From assembly GCA_003254925.1 (NCBI GenBank), contig QANZ01014758.1, positions 1 to 64,000 on the forward strand: a stretch of DNA of 64,000 bases, in the 5' to 3' direction. Position numbers and translations under genes: made by a program. This DNA is from Chamaecrista fasciculata. Its lineage: Eukaryota; Streptophyta; Magnoliopsida; Fabales; Fabaceae. Of the stretch, positions 58,413 through 64,000 are shown piece after piece; position 1 is the stretch's first letter; each line of letters opens with the position of its first letter. Below the pieces are notes generated by a model. That model was not told where the DNA came from, did no database searches, and saw nothing but the letters and a program-made list of their open reading frames with translations.

Positions 58413-61400
58413 CTATGTTTGAAGCTTAAGCTGATTGAAGAAGACCAAAAAATGATACTCCGGAGCCCAATACACAAATCCAACAACAGGCCCTTTAGCG
58501 AACTGCAAAATCCATAGAAGACTTCTTGCAATGAGAACCATTAGCACAAAGCATTAACAGGTAATATCAAGTCATAAGTAAAAATAAAAACATTGAACAG
58601 AAGCAAACCTTCCCATTAAGGATCACTAGTTCACCATCAACCCATCGAGGATTCCGAAACCCAGGTTCAGCAAGCCTTCCTTGACCCTTATATCGTGCAA
58701 TCTGAAATATAATCAAATCAGTAAACACTTTAAAAACATAAAATATCTCCTTTCTGTTCAAATACTACCAATAAGGGAGAGAGAAAATTGGAAGTCTCGG
58801 AGATATAAATAATCATACCACTCCAAATTCCTCTGGAAGTACACCTTTATGAGGAAGTTCATACATCTTACCAACTTTTGCACGAAATGCCACCTAAGGA
58901 GCAAGAAACGGGACTAATGAGATGTATCAGATAGGCCACGTAATCAAAAGAAAATGTAAATCTACCAGCAACACAGAGGCAAAAGGAATCAGCTTATGCT
59001 TAACCTAGAGTCCAATACATTGATAATAAATAAAACCCTATTTATCAGTAAAAAGAAACTACTGACTGTTGAGATATAAATGTTGAAAATTTTTCCTCAA
59101 CCTAGTAACAAGCTTTATGGTTCAGTTCTCAAAATAGGAATCAAGCAAACACTTTCCATATAAAGGCAGTACAACAGAATACATATACTAGTTTGTCAAT
59201 TATATTATAAATATAATTCCACAGTTATTGTTGCATACAAGACACACATAAAATAATTTAAGGCCAAAAGACACATAAACTATGCATGATGGCACTGATG
59301 AAACAACTGTTATTTATCTGGCATATTACCAGCCCTGCACCCTACGTAAACTCTATTGACATCAAGTCTTCCAGGCCAAGTAGGAGTGGGCATTTAGACC
59401 CAGTATAAAAGACTGACCAGATCCAACATTGAATGTTAGGCCTTCAAAATACTCTGGACTTGGTTTTCGTCTTTTAGTTTATTTTTTCGTTACATATCTT
59501 CATAGTAAAGAAGAAATTATACTCTGAAGGAAGATACAGAGGATAGATAAGGATAGGGAATCCTCCTAACGGAAAAAAACCAAAAACCCAAAAATAATAA
59601 CCAAAGAACTAGAGTATAATCCAGAGAGATAACTATAAGACTCTTGAACAACAATAAACTCTAGGAACCCTATATAATAATAAACATCTAATCCTTAAAG
59701 AAAATCCTCTTAACTTGTGCTAGGTTTCTCAATAATTATGTATTCTGCGGATGTTTTAAATTCAACATGACCAGTGTAAAGTCTAAAAAAAGAAAAAAAA
59801 AAAAAAAAAACATATAAAGTTCCTTATATGTTTGACATAAGGTTACAACAATCACAAGTTTTAATTACATTCTCTCTCGTCAATGATTGGTTATTCATAA
59901 AATTTTTGTCACACGTCAACTATTAATTGAGGAACCTTATAGCAAAGATATAAGGAACTTTACCTAAATTTTGCCCCCAAAAAAATGAAGGGAGAAAATG
60001 CCGTACAAAATGACACTCTAGACCTTCTCATATATTTAATGACAATAAAGCTGTTTGATCTCATCTTCCTACAATATCAAGCATGCTACTTAATTAATAA
60101 AATACTATAGTTATTATGGCTTCCAATCAGGGCTTCAAGCTGACAGCATATTTCCCAACACCAACCTTATCCAATCCTAGTTAATCAAAAACTGCATCAC
60201 CTAGACATGAAAATGTGGCTTCTTGTCCTTCATCCTCACTCCTATATAGGTTATTAAGGAAGGCTAAAGTCCTTGAGCTTGAAGTGTGACCGTAGATATA
60301 CTTTATGTTGAACAAGAACAGGGGCATCACCAAATTCCTGACCACTTAATCATGAAGGATTTTACACCATGCCGACCTTGGGATGATTTTATTTAATAAA
60401 AACAATAAATTTACCAATCATTTTTAGAGCTTTGTATTTTTTTGCTAGTTCAAAAATATTCCAAGAACTTAAAGCAATTATTTTTATCAATTTTAAAGAA
60501 CAAAAAGATTTACACAGTCAAACTTCATAAATTACCTGGCCAGCTGGTACATAAGGATCCCCAGTTAGTTTTAAAGCTTCTACATACTCAAAAAACTCAA
60601 GATCTGAAGACTCCTTAGCCCCACCTTCCTCTTTCCAATTGCCAAATCTATGTTTCAGCTGAATGACTTCTGAGGAGTAAAGACCATGTGTACCAATGTA
60701 TAGACCTGATGAAAATAAAAATACATTATGCTCACTATACACCATAACTCCAACATATGGAATAACTTAAAACTAATGTCCTGTGATGACCATCTGATTA
60801 AATTCTTAAACATACTTAAATGACAAGTTCTCTAGAAAATTACCATTTAAAGGATCTGAAGAAGATGGTACTACAATACGATTGAAGGTTGTTGAACCAG
60901 ATAACGGTTGATGGTTCTGAGCCTGGTTAAGAGTGAGACTTATCAGTTCCCCCACATCTTTGAGAACCTAAAAGATCAAAGCAAAGCAATATAGTTCAAA
61001 CTAAAAAAGAGAAAGTTTGAGCATTGATAATGATTTAGCAGTGTGTTTAATACCCAACAAAAATAAATTAATGTTCATAACAAATAAAGTGCTGCAATTG
61101 CAAACATACAACAGGTCAATAAATGATCTACTAGCAACCAGATCTTTATTTGAATCATGAAATGGGTATAGTAGCATTTATTATATTAAATGCCAACTGT
61201 TATGTTCAATACATAGTTAGCATACAGAACATTACAAATTCAGCACTTAAATTTTCATCATTAACTATTCAGTACTGAATTTCCAATGCTCGATTCAGCT
61301 TTATTAAAGAGCCCTTAGTAAATAAAATCGTGTCAAGTGAGAATTCAGACATACCTTTGAGGGCACCTTTCCCCTACCAATGAACTTAGCAAGATCAAAC

Positions 61401-63613
61401 ATAACATGATCAACACTGCGTCGACCTTGAATCTTAGCTGATTTATCTGACGAAGATTTCCCTTTTACCTGGCCATCCTGTGGATTGGTTTCTTTTTCTA
61501 CAATGAAGGAAAATGAACGACGATCCTTATTCTCCAGCTTAGCAGGAACTCGCAGTATTTCTCTAGTAGAAAAATTGTTGGAAAGTTTTTGAACAAGACC
61601 ACCAATGACAACTTTAACTGCAATCTCATTCTGCTCTTCATGTCCAACAGTTTCAGGACCAGCATTGATTTGAAGGTCGTCATCTCCCTCTTGGTCACTT
61701 TCAGATTTAACATCTTCCATTTCCAGACTATCTGAGTCATTTTCCTTCTCTTCCTCTTCCTCTTCCTCTTCCTCTTCTTCGTCATCCTCTTCTTCCTCGA
61801 TCATCTGTTCAATCACCTTAGATATTAGATCATTGTCTACCTTTTCTGGAGCAGCAGTCACTTTCAAAACCTTCACCTTTACAACAGGAATCATATCTTT
61901 CAAGAGATTCTGAAATCCAGGCATTCCCTCAGCTGGGTCTGAACCATCATCCTTATCATCACCACTCTCAGGATCTTCAGTACTCACAACAAATAGTTCA
62001 CTTTTGTCTCCAGGAGTCTCCACTGAACTCAATCTCTCAGAAGCACCCAATGCCTTAGAGGAGGCTATTGGAGGATTGGGGACACCCCTTCTTCGTTTTA
62101 AATACACAGCCTGAAAAACACAAGGAACCCTGAAACTAGTATCTTATTTCATTTTTAATTGATTTCTTCAGCAACAGCAAATGCAAGTCAAAACATGGGT
62201 TTCAACAAAACAAATTGAGTCATTAATTAAAGTAAAGATTAAGGTAATAAGGGTACATATATGATATCCTCATGTAAGTTGGCATGTATAGACAAACAAA
62301 CATGAGTTGACCTCTAGTCCTCTAAGGAGGCACGAACACTATAACATGCTTAGCACAGAAAGGAGTATATACTGCAATATGTTGACCAAGTCACTAACTA
62401 TATCTGAACAAATAATAATGACTGTGCAAAATATAGACAAAGAATTTTAGAAAAACCAGATTGCATGAACTGGTGCTAAGCATAAATATATGGAAACAGC
62501 ATGAAAATAAGATGAAGACATTGGATGACTGCAGAACCAAGAGCTATTACAACTTCGTATATAGGCTAGGCAATATTAATATGCTTCAAAGCATAACAAA
62601 ATTCAGTTAAAAGTATTCAATTAAGATCTTTTTCCCAATTTACATGTGGTCACGTCAACAATCCTTTTGACATATTGAGTCAAAGCATGCTTATTTATAC
62701 TAATAATATAAACCATCATGAGGATAAACAATCAATATTCATTTGAATGCTTCTTCTATGTATTTTACTGATCTTACTGAAAATTAATATGAAAGTTACG
62801 AAAGTAGAGAATAGATACCTTCAACTTGTGTTCACCTTTCTTATTCACTATAAGAAAAATTTCAAATAGAGGAACACCAGCAGTAGATGTTGCAAGTTGC
62901 CTGAAAACACAAAGTAAAAAGTTCAAAACCAGAAGCTTATAAGGTAGTAAAGATTGCCAAAAAAATCCTAAGGTGTCTACAGAAATTCCTAGAAACACAT
63001 AGAAAGGTCCAATTGAGTTCCTAAATAACCAAATAATATTTTACTTTATAATAGAACGGTGGCATTTTCAAGATGTGTTCCAATTGAAAACAGATGGCTC
63101 TACGAATAAGAGTAAATCTATATAATATTTCAAGAGCAAAACAGTAGTTTACTGTTATCATTGACATCAGTCAAGCAGAGATGCTGCATCTAGTTTTGCA
63201 TTGTGCTTAAGGTTTCTTAGAGACAGGGGAACCTAATACTGATAGAAAAAATAAAGACAAATTTAGATAGATATGTCCCGAATGATCACCCCGAAAAGGA
63301 CTCAGTTCTTATCTAGTTTTAGGTTGGACATATTACTGTTAGAATTGTCTCCCAAATATGTTCAAACATTCAAATAACTCATTCCTCCCTATTATGGTAA
63401 TAAAGTGGTAGCACTAACATCTCTCTCTTGTACCAAAACAAAGTTTTCTTTTCACATGAAAGGCAAAATTCCTAATGCAATACTATGGACAGTAAAAAAA
63501 AACTACCTAGGACTATAGCTCCTTGCCACATATCTTCCATGCTCTGGGGTTATACGAATAATAAGACCATGTGGATCGTTAACATCTTTTGAAATGCCAG
63601 ACCACCAACCTAC
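58413..63613 (-). CDS. EX1: EXECUTER1-like chloroplast protein (5' part outside window)
   Basis: EXECUTER proteins sit at thylakoid membranes and relay singlet-oxygen signals from chloroplast to nucleus. Eight exons are in the window (minus strand): 63507-63613, 62819-62900, 61355-62110, 60844-60967, 60536-60705, 58819-58893, 58609-58701, 58413-58502; 1497 nt, 498 residues to the stop. Motifs: [34 protein letters not shown], a long acidic region with a Glu/Asp run, [81 protein letters not shown] and the end [20 protein letters not shown]. All introns are GT-AG. Transit peptide and first exons must lie beyond 64000. I choose EX1 over EX2 from remembered similarity. Confidence 0.9.
59816..59961. 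mobile_element. Small TIR element (MITE) in an EXECUTER intron
   Basis: 146 bp with ends AAAGTTCCTTATATGTTTGACATAAGGTT and, in complement, AAAGTTCCTTATATCTTTGCTATAAGGTT: 29-bp arms with three mismatches. The interior is short and non-coding. No clear target duplication is visible. It is preceded by a poly-A tract. Confidence 0.75.
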
Positions 63614-64000
63614 CTGAAACCAATATATATTAAAGTTAAAGATATACCACCATTAGCCAGTTCCAGAAGGCTTGCAATGTTACAGATCAACAAAACTGAA
63701 ATTCAATGGTTTAGCTTACAAAATAGTGATTAACATGTGCTGCCAAAAACCAATGAAGTAACATGATGCAGCCAGACTAAAACTATAATAAAATAAAAAT
63801 GCGATTCGTTACCCTTCTAAAATCAACTACCTTCGAATCTCACAACTCATTTTGAGCTCTGAGAATATATTCACTGACTAAAACAACTCATACTGACATA
63901 TAAATTAGCATGGAAGTTCTGGTGATGACATCTGACAAAAACTCCTACAAAACAGGCTGTTCCTACTCCCCAATGTTTTTCTTGATCACAGTACCCAAAA
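63614..64000. other. EXECUTER intron sequence at the window edge
   Basis: No further EXECUTER exon with family resemblance is recognised between 63614 and the end, so this is probably intron. The remaining 5' exons should lie beyond the window. Confidence 0.5.

Noticed and set aside
59378..59420. TAGGAGTGGGCATTTAGACCC, resembling a hAT terminus
   Set aside because: No matching second end or 8-bp duplication was located; too short to call.
59460..59740. LTR-like stretch in an EXECUTER intron (CCTATATAATAATAAAC and nearby AG-rich DNA)
   Set aside because: No TG...CA ends or target duplication could be found.
61498..61785. Lys/Arg-rich 95-codon frame overlapping EXECUTER
   Set aside because: It is the shifted reading of the GAGGAA repeat in the EXECUTER exon.
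1..64000. CRISPR arrays, bacterial operons, phage or defence islands
   Set aside because: None are present; all recognised genes are plant nuclear genes with spliceosomal introns, and direct repeats are microsatellites or transposon-derived.

Overview
The window is a stretch of plant nuclear chromosome. It is AT-rich, its genes are split by short GT-AG introns, introns and intergenic DNA carry LTR, hAT-like and MITE-like repeats, and every recognisable gene is a land-plant family (EXECUTER, DRP3, ZML/GATA, UGT, PLS-class PPR, L-type lectin kinase). Protein style points to a eudicot, and a legume is my best guess (inference). Two single N bases (23887, 27950) look like places where contigs were joined.

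Layout. 0.75-3.3 kb: an L-type lectin receptor kinase pseudogene, frameshifted and interrupted by a solo LTR. 3.3-7.2 kb: gene-free, with a roughly 1 kb palindromic element that carries a nested hAT-like insertion. 7.2-8.1 kb: a GTD-binding (FLOURY1-like) membrane protein. 8.7-10.5 kb (minus): a mitochondrial PPR protein. 11.3-17.0 kb: methylmalonate-semialdehyde dehydrogenase in 19 exons. 18.0-19.4 kb (minus): a UGT78-type flavonoid glycosyltransferase. 23.0-25.8 kb: a gamma-glutamyl-peptidase-like class I amidotransferase. 26.8-28.5 kb (minus): a twin-CX9C mitochondrial protein. 30.1-39.0 kb (minus): dynamin-related protein 3 in 20 exons. 40.8-45.5 kb (minus): a TIFY-CCT-GATA factor of the ZML type. 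48.0-54.5 kb (minus): a five-KH RNA-binding protein. 58.4-63.6 kb (minus, 5' end outside the window): EXECUTER1-like.

The genes are not an operon or a pathway cluster. Several act in organelles (MMSDH, PPR and CHCH protein in mitochondria; DRP3 in mitochondrial and peroxisomal division; EXECUTER in chloroplast singlet-oxygen signalling). From memory, DRP3A and EXECUTER1 are also close neighbours on Arabidopsis chromosome 4, so the right half may be an ancestral syntenic block.

The most unusual sequence is in the first KH-gene intron. A short LTR (53100-53219) is followed at its primer-binding site by a reverse-strand copy of most of initiator tRNA-Met, including a genomically encoded CCA. 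This looks like a captured tRNA-primed retrotransposon intermediate, or a TRIM-type element that absorbed its primer. Two solo LTRs with perfect 5-bp target duplications and TG...CA ends (1393-1817; 34839-35283) and a hAT derivative with an 8-bp duplication and a transposase tail (51239-51932) are also well defined.

Exon coordinates were derived by hand from reading frame, GT/AG sites and family similarity. Exon lengths add up to intact frames for all spliced genes listed.
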